From contig JAUFSD010000018.1 of NCBI GenBank assembly GCA_033030425.1, positions 496,001 to 560,000 of the forward strand: 64,000 nucleotides of DNA, given 5' to 3'. Each line of letters opens with the position of its first letter. The stretch's first letter is position 1. Positions 1 to 12,987 of the stretch are shown in pieces. The notes under the pieces were generated by a model that saw nothing but the letters and a program-made list of their open reading frames with translations, did not search any database and had not been told where the DNA came from. This DNA is from Verpa conica (Eukaryota; Ascomycota; Pezizomycetes; Pezizales; Morchellaceae). The translations under genes were made by a program, and so were the position numbers.

Positions 1-1418
1 GACAAGGACGGTGGATAAGTCTAGGTTGTGCAGCCCATCGTGAGTAGTGATTATTACCGAAAAATCAGGTGGCTACGCTACAAATTATACAATGGGATTC
101 CCAGGCGGTATGTGTATAGTGCCCCCCCTCCCCTCCCACGGACACCGTTTGTACAATACATATATTAACCCTCGCTGAAGATCAGGGGCGAGATCTAAGC
201 CGTCATGACAGGCCACAATGAGCACTGAGCACTGGATATCGTTATTGCAAATACAAGGAAGGTACAACAAAACATCGATAGGCGAGAAGTACGTACTTCA
301 TGGTGACATCAGGGTTTCCAAATTTAAGTATCGAGGTTTTATTTTGGTTTGTAGCAAATGAACCCACACCCCTGAACGACTATTAATTATGGCAACTTCT
401 AACGGCAAACAATCCCAGCAGCTAAAGCCTACAGTTCTAGCGAACCCTAATAAGCCAATTCACAGGGCTCGTTCTCCCCTCACCACCCTCTTTAGGCAAA
501 GATTTTAGGACATCTCTACCTGACCTATACTACATGGATTCCTAGAGGAGCTTAACGTACTCCTCTTGCTTTCTGGGTATTAAGAGATGGACCATAGAAA
601 ATATTTATTATCATGGTTTTGATTCTACACAAGGTCTATCAGACTCACCGGTAGGCACAGACAAGTGTAGAGGGAGTATGGGCATGGTAAAATAGCTAGT
701 GTGCTTTCCTAGGATTTAATATTCTATACCGAACAACTGGCTATACCGGATGAAACCAGTTGAGTTATGCAAGTTAAGTATCGCAAGGTATAGCTATAGA
801 CCATGATTTTTTTTCTAAATCAACCTAAAAGAGTTATTCATGTCGCTGTAACTTTTGTATAGTGGGCTCGAGGTTGAGGGATTCTAGCAAGATGTTTTTT
901 TTTGATAGAGTGAGCCTGTGATAGTTATGTTTTAGCCTTTGGCCGGGCCGAAGCCCGTAGGAGATTTTTCTAGAAACAGAGGAAATACATTTACCTGGAA
1001 TTCTCGTTGCACAAATAATGAGGATGCCGGATTGGGGGTGTTCTTTGTGGAAGTAAAGCTTGTCCATAATCGGGTGGTTTACGTACAATAAAAAGGTAGG
1101 CTATACCGAAAATACATGAATTATCAGGTAAAATCACCTATAGAATTTTAGGTAAATTTAGCTAAAGAAACTGCTTAAAAGCGATAAAATTATGGAGTTC
1201 AACTCATCACGTGACTAGAGGAATCCATTCTGGTGGCAGCCCAGTCAATGCTTTTTATGTGATACCGTACTCGTAACCACCTCCTACTCACACAATCAGC
1301 TTCCCACCGGCACCTACGCAAACAAGACCATCATCCCGCTCCTCCCATCACTGTATCTTTCTGCTCAGTTTCATACTCCATTCCCCGTATACTATCTACT
1401 GCCTCGTCTTGATTTACG
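1..1418. other. Intergenic, AT-rich; upstream of VPS1
   Basis: No reading frame with recognisable protein similarity is visible here; the short open frames at 85-270 and 834-1088 have no fungal-like features. The last 200 bases before VPS1 are pyrimidine-rich, as is common in fungal promoters and 5' leaders. Confidence 0.6.
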
Positions 1419-4113
1419 ATGGCGCAGTCTTCGTAACTATCCCCTCTCTTCCATTAGCTCCTACGTTGGAGTCCGTGAGAGTGTTTTACCCGCTGACTCC
1501 CCGCTAAAGAACCAGTATCAACGTCAACGACCCTGGGCTGATTACATTAGTGAATAAGCTGCAAGATGTCTTTGCAACCGTAGGAGTATGTTCAATATAT
1601 CTTGCTCCCCACCCCTATTCATATTTACGGATATCTGTGGGTTCTGTGACTTCGAGCTAATATAGACTTGGCAATAACTATAGGTTCAAAATCCTATTGA
1701 CTTACCTCAAATCGCAGTAGTAGGCTCCCAGTCTAGTGGCAAGAGTTCAGTGCTGGAGAATATTGTCGGTAGAGATTTGTGAGCCTCTTAGATTTCCTTC
1801 TCTATATTTGAAGTTTTGGGATCAATGTTGATATAGGGTTTCATAGCCTTCCCCGAGGTACTGGTATAGTAACAAGAAGGCCTTTGGTAAGGAATCTAGT
1901 CCGTTTAGTCAGGGGAACTGTTATCTAAGTAGCTGATAGGTCCTGCAACTTATCAACCGTCCTGGTACTACCAATAGGACAAATGGCACAAGCAAGGAAG
2001 AAGATGAGATGAAGCAATCAGATTTAGGTGCCAACTTAGACGAATGGGGCGAGTTCCTTCACATCCCAGGCCAGAAGTTTTATGACTTCAATAAGATTCG
2101 AGAGGAGATTGTGAGGGAAACCGATGCAAAGACAGGAAAAAACCAGGGAATCTCTCCACAGCCTATCGGTCTCCGAATCTACTCTCCGAATGTATTGACT
2201 TTAACCCTAGTCGATCTCCCTGGATTGACAAAAGTACCGGTGGGCGACCAGCCGAAGGATATTGAGAGGCAGATTAAGGACATGGTGCTCAAGCATATTT
2301 CGAAGTCAAATTCAATCATCCTGGCGGTCACTGCTGGTAATAACGATTTGGCAAACTCCGATGGCTTGAAGCTGGCAAGAGAGGTTGATCCTGAGGGACA
2401 GCGGACGATCGGTGTCCTTACGAAAATCGATTTGATGGATGAAGGTACCAACGTTGTTGATATTCTTGCTGGGAGGGTTATTCCTTTGCGGTTGGGCTAT
2501 GTGCCGGTTGTCAACCGTGGACAACGTGATATCGACAATAGAAAGCCTATTTCTTCGGCTCTGGAACACGAGAAAGCATTTTTTGAGAATCACAGTGCGT
2601 ATAGGAACAAACATGCATACTGCGGAACTCCCTATCTCGCTAGGAAGCTCAATATGGTAAGAAGCTAGCTTTAGTAACTTACCAAACTTATGAGCTGACC
2701 AAATTTAAATTTATTAGATCTTGATGATGCATATCAAACAGACCCTACCAGACATCAAAGCTCGCATCTCCTCCTCTCTCCAGAAGTACTCTATTGAGCT
2801 TTCACAACTTGGCGATTCACTTCTCGGTAACAGTGCTAATATTATTCTTAATATCATCACGGAGTTTTGCAATGAATATCGGACTGTGCTTGATGGCAAC
2901 AACCAAGAGCTTTCCAGTATCGAGCTTTCTGGTGGTGCACGTATCAGTTTTGTTTTCCATGAGTTGTACGCAAATGGTGTAAAGGCTGTAGACCCATTTG
3001 ATCAGGTGAAAGATATCGACATTAGAACAATTCTCTATAACTCTTCTGGGTCTTCTCCAGCGTTGTTTGTGGGGACTACCGCTTTTGAGCTTATCGTAAA
3101 ACAACAGATCAAAAGGCTAGAGGATCCTAGCTTGAAGTGTGTCAGTCTTGTTTACGACGAGTTGGTTAGGATCTTGACTCAACTTCTTCAAAAGCAGGTT
3201 TGTACTTTCCAATTCTCGTAATGATGTAATACCCACTAAATATTTCAATAGCTTTTCCGGAGGTACCCAGGCCTCAAGGAAAAATTCCATCAGGTTGTCA
3301 TCGCTTTCTTCAAAAAGGCAATGGGGCCGACAAACAAACTGGTTACAGATATGGTGTCCATGGAGTCTTGCTATATCAACACTGGGCATCCTGATTTTCT
3401 CAATGGACATAGGGTAAATCATAACCATACATTTGCTGATCGTAAATAGTATTACTAATATGCTTCAAAGGCAATGGCTATTGTGAATGAAAGACACAAT
3501 GCTGCAAAGCCCGTACAGGTTGACCCGAAGACCGGAAAGCCTCTTCCAGGTGGCAGAGACTCACCAAATCCACAAAGTTTGGATTCAAACCCAGACAATG
3601 GTGGGTTCTTTGGCAGCTTCTTCGCAAGCAAGAACAAGAAGAAGATGGCGGCGATGGAACCTCCACCAGCTACACTAAAGGCCTCTGGTACCTTGTCTGA
3701 AAGAGAGGGTATTGAGGTTGAGGTTATCAGTAAGCCCCTTAGACTTTGAGTGAAAAAAAACGCTTTTCACGTAGACTCTAATGTGTGAATATAGAGCTTC
3801 TGATTAACTCATACTATAATATTGTCAAAAGAACTATGATTGACATGGTGCCTAAAGCTATTATGCTGAATCTAGTCCAGTAAGTTGTAACATTCCACTG
3901 CTATATATATCAGCCGTCTAACAACTTTTCTTTTTTTCCTATAGGATGACGAAGGAGGAGATGCAACGCGAACTTTTGGAAAATCTTTACAAGTCTGACG
4001 AACTTGATAGCTTGCTTAAAGAGAGCGACTACACGGTCCGGAGAAGGAAGGAGTGCCAGCAGATGGTTGAGTCACTATCTAGGGCATCAGAGATTGTCAA
4101 CACTGTTGGTTAA
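1419..4113 (+). CDS. VPS1: Dynamin-like GTPase Vps1
   Basis: Large GTPase of the dynamin superfamily that drives vacuolar/endosomal membrane fission and peroxisome division. Ten exons read as join(1419-1432,1516-1585,1684-1778,1847-1886,1940-2656,2718-3197,3252-3413,3471-3729,3795-3879,3945-4113), 2091 nt, 696 aa, close to the yeast length of 704. Visible motifs: P-loop GSQSSGKS at residues 42-49, the [11 protein letters not shown] switch region, DLPG at 165-168 and TKID at 234-237, then the middle domain. A variable insert ([19 protein letters not shown]) lies where dynamins carry a PH domain. The C-terminal GTPase effector domain starts at [20 protein letters not shown]. The start is fixed by the 14-nt first exon: the second exon has an upstream in-frame stop and no ATG, and splicing from ATG 1419 gives an N-terminus like other filamentous-fungal Vps1 proteins. 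Dnm1 is the alternative paralogue but the insert and ends fit Vps1 better. Confidence 0.93.
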
Positions 4114-6577
4114 GTAGTATGAGAACAAGAAGTGAGGTAGGGGGTAGGAGGTAGGTTCTTTGTATGCGTGTGTATGAGGAGAGAGCTATATATCTCTATC
4201 CATGGAATTATGGATAGGACAATGTGTCGATGTTGGTAATGACTAGGGCTTTGTCTAAGTGGAGTTGGGGAATGGTTTTTTCACCTTGCCTAAAGATTGT
4301 AGACCGCTGAGCTTTATTCATTTGCTCTCTTTTTTTTTTATCTTCCGTAACGTGTGGAAAAGAATTCCTAATGATACCTGTTTTCTTTATTCTCGTTTCA
4401 CCCATTTATGATTTATGCCACTTAATCTTTAGATAGGTAGGAAGTATAGTAATTTGACAGGAAAGACTATTTCTAGATTTCTAGAGGCTAGATTACAAGA
4501 CAATAGTTGACTATTTTCATTGGTAAGTAGTAGTTTTACCGGTCAATTGTATGATCGCTGATATATGATTATTTTCACATGGTTGCTTATAGCTCACCTT
4601 CTGGAGTCTATACTCGTATATCTTACTCTTGGTAGCGGTCTGGGTTGTGCGAGCTCCTACAATAGGCTTGTGCCGCATGTGTCCTATAGGATTTAATCTT
4701 CTAGCTATGCCCCCAGACATACCCGGGAATAAAGCTTTACAAGAAAGCCATACATCAAGAAATTTACGTCTATGGTGCGCACGGCCATAAAGGTGTACCG
4801 GCAAATTTGGCATGTGGAACACCCCTATTAGGCCTAAGCGTGCCCCAAGCATGCCCAAGTATGCCCAAGTATGCCAACTTTTTTGGCTGCTTTATCCTCT
4901 AAAAAAAGATATTTAGATATCTATGCTAAAAGTACTTTTAGTAGTATACAAAAGCACCCAGATACTTTCAATACACAAGATACCTCTCTTATGTATAATT
5001 TTTAGAAATTTTTGCCTAAGTATATATGATCATGTACAGTGTATAATGGAGAACGTTCCACATGGCCCCTTTTCACACCCAAAAGTGAAGTTTTATTTCA
5101 CAACAACCATAGCTCTTGTTAGGCTATAAAAAGTTGGAGACCTTTAAAATTACAATACAAACCTTTCCAACTTTTCTTGGAGGGTTCTGGTAATTATTGG
5201 TGTTGGAATATCGGCTTCAAAATCGCGGTACACCTTTATAAGCGTGTGCACCATACGTGTAGAAATATATACCCAACCGTGTTCCGTCTTGCCTCATCAT
5301 ATCCCTCAGCGCCCCTACACACCCGACTTAGGTTGCTCCCCTCAATTTGTACCACCATGCAGGACCAGCAAACGAGGTTTAGTGTGGGCGTTATTATGGT
5401 GTGCTAGGCCAGACAAAAAAAGCAATTTGCTGATCTATTAGGGTTATCGTATCTACTACGCTCTTGCCTTGCCTCTGATCCCTAGAAGCCAAAGGAATAT
5501 ATAGAAGATTGAAAATTGAATTTTACTTAACTGGTATCTCTTCCTACTCTAGAGTATTTTTCTAGCTATCCTGTATTTTATAGTATGAAATTACTGCCGT
5601 AAGCTCATTCAGCACAAAATCTAACTCCTAAGCTGGATTATATCATGGTTACTGTGGGGAAACATATCTTCTGACCGAAGATTCGTAAAGGCCCTTCTAT
5701 ATAACGATGAGTACTGGAAAAAAAAACGGAAACTAGAAATAACAAAATACAGTACTTCCAATTCTACAATTTTGACAACCTTCTCTCCAGGTTCTTGGCT
5801 TATGCGGCGGCGTCCTTCATTCATGACGTGACGTTCCTCGCTGTATTCGTATCGTATTCTTGCGTTTCATCTCTTAGCATATCTGTAGTATATGTTAGCC
5901 AAAACTTTTAATGGTATTCAGAGTTACCTACTTTTATCTTCTTGATTTAACCAAAGACTCGATCTCCCCTTGTTCTCATTCCTACTATCATATTAGAGGT
6001 TGTTAGAATTTAGTTACATAGGAGATTTACTAGTAGGAGCATACGGAATCAAAAATCGGTCAAAGGATAATTTTCCGGAAACAATTTGGAATTTTCCGTT
6101 CCTATACAACAGTTCATACGTGTACAAGGACTAGTCTCATTCTTATTTGCTTATACGGTAACGATACAGCTTGTAGACTTTTATTCTAAGGTTTAATTTT
6201 TATGTTCAGTTGCTTGCTTCTTCTAATTTTTCTTGCACGAGTGATTAATCTATGTATTGTGGGGGGGCTTGTATTTTCAAACCTAGACTTTGATGCTAAT
6301 AAGATACATTGTCAGTGTTATAAATCACTATAGTATTGTTTAAGTAGGTCTGGATGTTCCGATACCTATCTTAACCTAACGTAGGTACTAGGTTCATCAG
6401 CCGAGAGTTACCCTACCTTTCTTATCGATAGGCATAAAACTCACCCCACCACTAGATAAACCTTGATCAACCTTGCTTTTGATCTCTCTTTGAATTCGTT
6501 CTCGGCCTCCCTGCTTTTATAACTAGCCTCGTTTTTGGCCTGGACATCTAATATCTTGAAGCAGCTTAGGCTCGAAA
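4114..6577. other. Intergenic, AT-rich
   Basis: A 2.4-kb gap between VPS1 and QNS1. I see no gene. A frame of 113 codons on the minus strand (4517-4858) has no domain or codon pattern that supports it. A short direct repeat is annotated separately near 4838. The 3' end of VPS1 is followed by T-rich sequence typical of fungal 3' ends. Confidence 0.6.
4838..4876. repeat. Short tandem direct repeat (TATGCCCAAG-type)
   Basis: The 10-bp unit GCATGCCCAA / GTATGCCCAA occurs about three times back to back within intergenic DNA. It is too short to be a satellite and has no evident function. Confidence 0.6.
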
Positions 6578-9500
6578 ATGGGACATCTCGCAATTTTAGC
6601 AACATGGTACGGCTTTTCAGTCCCACAAATACGAGGTCTAACATAGGTTTGTTCGTAGTTCGCTCAACCAGTGGGCACTCGATTTTGAAGGAAATACTGA
6701 AAGAATCATTGAGAGCATTCGGATTGCAAAAAAAGCCGGGGCTTCTTTGAGAGTAGGCCCGGAACTAGAAGTGACGTATGTATTGGTTTAATGAACTATT
6801 TAATGTTACCCAATAAAAGTGAGGCTCTCTATAAGATTACGATCAATGTCGAAAAATATGCATAATCAGGAAGAACACCCTTATTCTATTAACCAGTAAA
6901 GCTGACCATTTTCCGTGGTTTATGTCTAAAGTCTACCCAAGTATTTCCCAGCCCAGTGCGTATACTCGTTTGATGGAACTTCTGGTAGCCCTGTGACTAG
7001 ACTCACGGGTGCAGCTTATTTCAATCCATAGGGTCTGCAGTAATAAACTTCAGCTAGCTTGAGAGGCTTTTTGACCCTACGAGAAATGGTCAGCTTTTGT
7101 TACTGGTTTATGGGATAAGAGACTTCCAAAAAAATTTGAGAGATGCCGAATATGATCTAGTGGAATTCTTAGGAAGCTTCCTAGGAATATTCTTATAGAG
7201 AGCCTCTCTTGTATAAATTTTTATTTGTTTATTTGACTCATCGTATTCTAATATGGAGTTAGTGGTTATGGATGTCTTGATCATTTCCTTGAAGGTAGCT
7301 TTCTGTGGGTTTGTCTCCTAGAAAGAATAATATCTAACCGAATTTATAGGCGATACTTATCTTCATTCTTGGGAAATGCTTGAGAAGATTATCACGCATG
7401 AAGATTGTCAAGATATTCTGCTTGATATTGGAATGTTGGTCTACATCTTATAATTAAGCGCATCCATCCCTAGAGGAAGCTCTGACAAATAATTTTAAGG
7501 CCCGTCGGTCATAAGAATATCCGGTACAACTGTCGTATAATTGCATACAACAAGAGAATCCTACTCATTCGTCCGAAACTCTATCTGGCCAACGATGGAA
7601 ATTACCGCGAGATGAGATATTTCACTGGCTGGGGTAGAGTAAAGTATGTTGAGGACTATTATCTACCTAGGATGATTGCAGAAATTACCGGACAGAGGAA
7701 GGTACCTTTTGGTGATGCTGCTATTTCAACCCTTGACACCTGTATTGCGGCAGAGACGTGCGAGGAGCTGTTTACTCCGAATAGGTATTTTAGTGAAACA
7801 TCTCTTGGAAATCTGTTTACTGATAATGAAGTGAAGCCCACACATTGGGATGTCTCTAGATGGTATCGAGATTATGACTAATTCCAGCGGGAGTCATCAT
7901 GAACTCCGTAAACTGAACACCAGAATCGAATTGATGACCGAAGCTACTAAAAAGGCAAGAAAGCTTCTACTTTTCTTATAAATACACCTAACATAACTTT
8001 AATAGTGCGGAGGTATTTATCTTTATGCCAATCAGCAAGGCTGCGACGGAGACCGCCTCTACTATGATGGCTCCGCTATTATTGGAGTAAATGGCAGGAT
8101 CGTAGCTCAAGGCTCCCAATTCTCACTACGGGATGTTGTGAGTAGCCCCGAAATAAGGTAGATTTCATATATAATCTATGTTCCTTACATCACGCCTAGG
8201 AGGTTGTAACAGCTACTGTTGATCTCGAGGAAGTCCGCAGCTATCGCTTCGCACCTTCCAGAGGCCAACAGGCCGTCCAGAATACACCCTATCCACGTAT
8301 TGAAGCTTATATGAGCATCTCCGCTGAAGGCTCTACTGTTGATCTCTCTATAAAGCCCTCAAAAGGTATTGACGTACGCTTCCATACAGCCGAGGAAGAG
8401 ATCGCACTTGGCCCAGCTTGCTGGTTGTGGGATTACTTGCGAAGGTGTGGAGGAGTTTCTGGATACTTCTTGCCATTGAGCGGAGGCATCGACAGTTGTG
8501 CTACTGCGACTATAGTGCATTCCATGTGTAGGCTCGTTGTCGAAGCGTGTGAAAGTGGAGGTAAAGAGCTCATTAAATCACATCTCTTATTACAATCATG
8601 ACTGATGTAGTATATTGTCTATAGCGGAACAGGTTATCAAAGACGCTCGCAAGATCACAGGGGAACCTGAAGGTTCTATGTGGGTGCCAAAAACTCCACA
8701 AGAACTCGCAGGTCGTATCTTTCATACTTGTTTTATGGGAACAGAAAATTCCAGCAAGGAGACTCGCCAGCGGGCTAAAGAACTTGCCGAGGCTATCGGA
8801 GCATACCATGTTGATCTAAACATGGATAGTGTTGTCACCGCAGTGAGAGATCTTTTCATTTTCGTAACCGGAAAGAAGCCTGTGTTCCAGGTTCATGGTG
8901 GCTCGAAAGTAGAGAATCTAGCTTTGCAAAACATCCAGGTAAGTACACCATGGCTGGTAATACAGCGAGCGGTTTCTAATGGGTACATGTTTCAGGCTAG
9001 GTTGAGAATGGTCTTGGCGTACTTGTTTGCTCAGTTGTTGCCTTGGGTTCGTGGCAAACAAGGTAGCTTGCTGGTCCTAGGAAGCGCCAATGTCGATGAG
9101 TGGTATGTTTAGGAAAATAATGCCTGCTTATTTAGACCTAACAATAAATATCTAGTCTCCGTGGCTACCTGACTAAATACGACTGTTCGAGCGCGGACAT
9201 CAACCCTATTGGTGGTATCTCCAAAACAGACCTAAAATTATTCATAGAATATGCACGCGACAAGTTCGAGATCCCAATTCTACATGAATTTCTCACCGCG
9301 GTCCCAACCGCAGAGTTGGAGCCCGTCACGAAGGAATATGTGCAGTCTGATGAGGCTGACATGGGGTTTACCTATGACGAGCTCTCAGTATTCGGTCGTT
9401 TGAGGAAGAACGACAAGCTGGGACCTTGGGGCACCTTCAACAAACTTCTTCACGAGTGGGGTGACAATATGAGCCCTAGGCAAATTGCGACTAAAACGAG

Positions 9501-9751
9501 GAATTTCTTCTTTTATTATGCTATTAATCGTCACAAACAGACAGTCCTTACACCTTCGTACCATGCTGAGCAATATAGTCCGGATGATAACCGGTTCGCT
9601 TTCTTTGTTTTTACCAAACTGCTGCTTCCTTGAGAACATTACTAATCAAAAGATATTTTATAGTTTTGATTTGAGACCTTTCCTATACCCCGCTTTCAGC
9701 TGGCCCTACAAGAAGATTGAGGAAACTGTCGCTGCTCTTGCGGTAAGATAA
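6578..9751 (+). CDS. QNS1: Glutamine-dependent NAD(+) synthetase
   Basis: Last step of NAD synthesis: an N-terminal nitrilase-type glutaminase feeds ammonia to a C-terminal synthetase that amidates deamido-NAD. Twelve exons: join(6578-6606,6659-6775,7263-7294,7350-7434,7500-7784,7837-7954,8006-8137,8200-8560,8625-8938,8996-9102,9156-9593,9664-9751), 2106 nt, 701 aa (yeast 714). The glutaminase triad is intact: Glu45 in GPELE, Lys114 in IRPK, Cys175 in ETCEE, the same numbers as in yeast. The synthetase PP-loop SGGIDS is at 360-365, followed by [18 protein letters not shown] and [20 protein letters not shown]. The intron after 7954 starts with GC, not GT. The start at 6578 gives an N-terminus resembling fungal homologues. 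The last codons overlap a GTAAGA donor-like site, so a short additional 3' exon cannot be excluded. Confidence 0.94.
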
Positions 9752-10731
9752 AAGAGAATTAGATAGGTAGAATGAGCGAAAATATTTAGATGTAGATTTA
9801 TACTCAATTCAAGAATATATTTTCTGTATTTTCAAGTAACGTTTTGATCCTGTACTTTTAGGGTTGATGTATATTATAACCCTTAAATATCCCTCTTTTG
9901 AGTTTGTCTTACCAGTTATATAGTCTCATTGGTAAGATAAACAAGAATAGGATACCAAAATCTAGCTAGCCATAGGTAATTTCCTAGAATGATAATTTCC
10001 GCGTATAAACTGAGAGGAGCTAGAATTTCGTTCCTTAAATGATATCCGTAAATCCCATGCGAGTAACCATACTTATTATGTTTTAAATCAGGCTCGCATA
10101 GCAGTAATACAACAAGACCGGAATAGACCAGGAAACAAACACTCTAGTAATTGCCCATGGAAAGATATCTACCTAAAAGGAAGTATAATAATGATAAAAG
10201 CTGAACACTTTGACATAAGCCTTTGTGGATCTTAAAGTTACCTGCAGCGCAAAAACCTCACAATGAGTCCTCAACTTAAAAACAACTCTAACCATCCCAC
10301 TAAACGTAACCTCATAAGAACAAATAACATAAGTAGTACAGATAAAGATAAAGAAAGGGAGAGAATAATAAAGGTGATGCTAGTTGTCCTCCACTCCTGA
10401 TCGTGATCAGGAGTGTACCTTCTTGTTTAATTTATTCTCCGCCCCCCCCAAACCCCGGCAAAGCTCCCGCGAATTCTCCCCTACCCCGTTACCCCGTGAC
10501 CCCGTTTCCCCAGCACCTAAACCTTGAATGACGGACCGAGAAAGGGAAGAAAATACAATAATAAAAAAGCTGTATACAAGCACAGGCAAAACTGCAGCCA
10601 TGGCAAACTAACTGAAAATCGTAGAATAAACACCTTCCCAGGACTGCGGCGTTTTCGTAATAGTGCATCCATTGGTCTTGTTAAAACCCACACAGGGAGA
10701 GGGGTAAGATTAGGGTAAGAACAATGTTTGT
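9752..10731. other. Convergent intergenic region between QNS1 and GID7
   Basis: The 3' ends of two convergent genes face each other here. The stretch is AT-rich up to about 10430 and then holds a C-run and GC-rich sequence. No gene is recognisable. It contains the perfect palindrome listed at 10392-10415. Confidence 0.6.
10392..10415. repeat. Perfect 11-bp inverted repeat with 2-bp centre
   Basis: CACTCCTGATC, then GT, then GATCAGGAGTG. Both arms match exactly. It lies about 320 bp past the GID7 stop on the minus strand. It could be a binding site for a dimeric protein or a 3'-end hairpin; nothing in the sequence decides. Confidence 0.8.
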
Positions 10732-12987
10732 TTACCGATTGAAAGCATCTGCAACACCTTTCATTTTCCCTTTGAGCTGGGGCGCTTTTGACCATCTAGT
10801 AGATCCCGTCATCAGTTTGGTTTTCGAAAGATTGAATCTAATACATAACAGCATGAGGAGTTGAGTTATATGCTTACATTCGGACATTATGATCATCACC
10901 TGCGGATGCAAACATATGTGGGTTTGCTGGATTCCAGGCAACGCAATTTACGATTCCCGCATGGCCCGGTAGAGTCTCAACCAATGTCCCATTCTCTTTG
11001 TGCCAAATATAAACATTCGAGTCTAGAATATATTAATGAAATAGTGTTATAGGTGGGGGTGGGGAGAACAAACCTTCGCTACCGGAAACCACGAAATTCT
11101 CATCCGCTCCCCCAAAACAACTCCGTATCATAAACTCACACTGCTTCTGCCCCGAAAACCTCCGTACAACTTCTGCCGTTTCGATGTCGAACAAATGTAC
11201 CTCCTGTAAGCCAGCACCCATGTTGATGAGTATGTACCTTGAATCCTTGCTAACAGATATACATGTGAGTTCAGAGCCCATCGGGAGCTCGTACTCCTTC
11301 TCTCGCGTTATGAAGTTATAGACATGTAACTTCTTTTGCGTACAGATAGCAGCTAATCGTCGTCCATCGGGTGTTATCACCAAATCGTATACCCTAGACC
11401 CTGTCCACCGGTGTATGTCCCTTCCTTCCAGATCCCAAACTATCATTTCTCGGTCAACGCTACCAGTTACAAATGTCTGCCCATCTGGTGCCCAGGCGCA
11501 AGAGCTCACCCAGTCCGCGTGACCTGATAATGTTCTGATACATTCACCAGTCTAAAGGTTAAAGATAAATCCAGTCATTAATCAGAGTCTAGTGACATTA
11601 TAAATCATGGGGATACTCACTCTTGTATCCCAGAGTTTTGCTTTTGTATCTGTAGAGCAACTCAACAACCGTGTGTCATCAGGTGACCATTGCACACAGG
11701 TCACATGATTTGAATGTTCTTTGAATATGTATATAGATTCAAAAGTCTATAGAATATGCTTCAACTTTAGCAAATATTTATAGCGATACTAGTGAGGATA
11801 AGGGCAATAAACTCACATCAAGATCCCAAATAATAACCGTGTTATCTTTACTCCCGGTTGCTAGCCTTGTCCCGTCGTTCGAGAATTGTACAAACCATAC
11901 CTCGTCACTGTGATCTTTCAGAACTTGTACAGTTGATAGCGGAAACTGATTTCTATCGCATTTGTGATCTGAATATAATGATGGTGAGTTTGCTGTATTA
12001 TGGTAGAGGCACCTCGAAATCTGAGTTTGCTTGACTTGGTGTAGCAGAGAAGCGAGACGGTGTTCAGGGATCATTACAGAAGGTGAAATAGATTCTATAA
12101 TGGCAGTGCAAATTAGAAAGGGAGGTTCTATTGGTAGTAGGATATTTGGGGTAGTTTTACTGGATAGTTCTGAGAGAAGATGTTGCCGAGATAAGCCTGC
12201 AGCCCCATCCCATCCAGCTCGTGATTTAAGATCCTCGGCATTTAAGCACATCATCAAACTATACATCGGATGTCAACACATATAAAATACAACCCCAGGG
12301 CAGTATGAGGTATTCTGCATCCAAAAAACTCTCGCAATTGAAAGCTCCTACCTTGACAGGGAATGTAGTTTGTCCACACTTTGGTTTAATGGCGTAAGTT
12401 CTGTCCGGAGAACTTGTAACGCTTTCGATACCTCTCTAGCCTCAAGCAACTCAAGGAACTTTTGTTGCCTCAAGTAAAATAATAGAGCCTATCCAGTGCC
12501 TCCAGTTAGCGCCGGTCATCCACTCATAGTGACATAGCACCACCCAATTCTCTCAATGAAGCCATAAATCGAACAGGCTCACATTAACGTCATAATCCCT
12601 GTTAATCTCCAACCCAAAAAGTAGCACCTCCGCTTTTGTCCACTCTCCCTTTAATACAGCATTCCTGAATTCCGAGACCTCCTGTGACTCTAATGTATAC
12701 TCGCTCTCTTCCTCCAGTACCCTCGCAGCCCGATGATATCCCAAGTCAACCAAGGATTGAATGGCAATCCTAGTTATTTCCTCCCGGTCATGGCCAAAGT
12801 AGCTCGGTTTTGGTGTAGGTGGGGCTAACATAGTGAATGAAGAGGAGTTGGACCCTGCATCATGTTTCGAAGACCCATTCCGAACTGAGGTGATGCCGTT
12901 GCCATTCATCTCGACTGACCTGACAGGCGATGGTGCCCCGTTGCTCGAAGACCCTTGAGAGCTGACGCCACTGTTCTCGATTCTCAT
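10732..12987 (-). CDS. GID7: LisH-CTLH-WD40 protein, Gid7/WDR26-type GID E3 ligase subunit
   Basis: WDR26/Gid7 proteins are scaffold and substrate-recruiting subunits of the GID/CTLH ubiquitin ligase, which in yeast degrades gluconeogenic enzymes. Eight exons, written in plus coordinates: complement(10732-10795,10878-11022,11074-11551,11621-11746,11817-12094,12161-12258,12352-12488,12583-12987), 1731 nt, 576 aa. LisH at about residues 69-101 (ITRIAIQSLVDLGYH), CTLH at about 102-160 (FRNAVLKGEWTKAE, then RQQKFLELLEAREVSKAL), then WD repeats with WDLD, KLWD, IVWDLEG and YIWHKENG. The family hallmarks LSSLMMC and SPSVMIPEHRL are present. The frame stays open for 110 codons upstream of this ATG without any ATG; see the leader entry. 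The real protein may therefore be longer. The intron at 12095-12160 is 66 nt and stop-free in frame. Confidence 0.9.

Noticed and set aside
4517..4858. 113-codon minus frame in the VPS1-QNS1 gap
   Set aside because: No domain and crosses the short direct repeat; chance frame.
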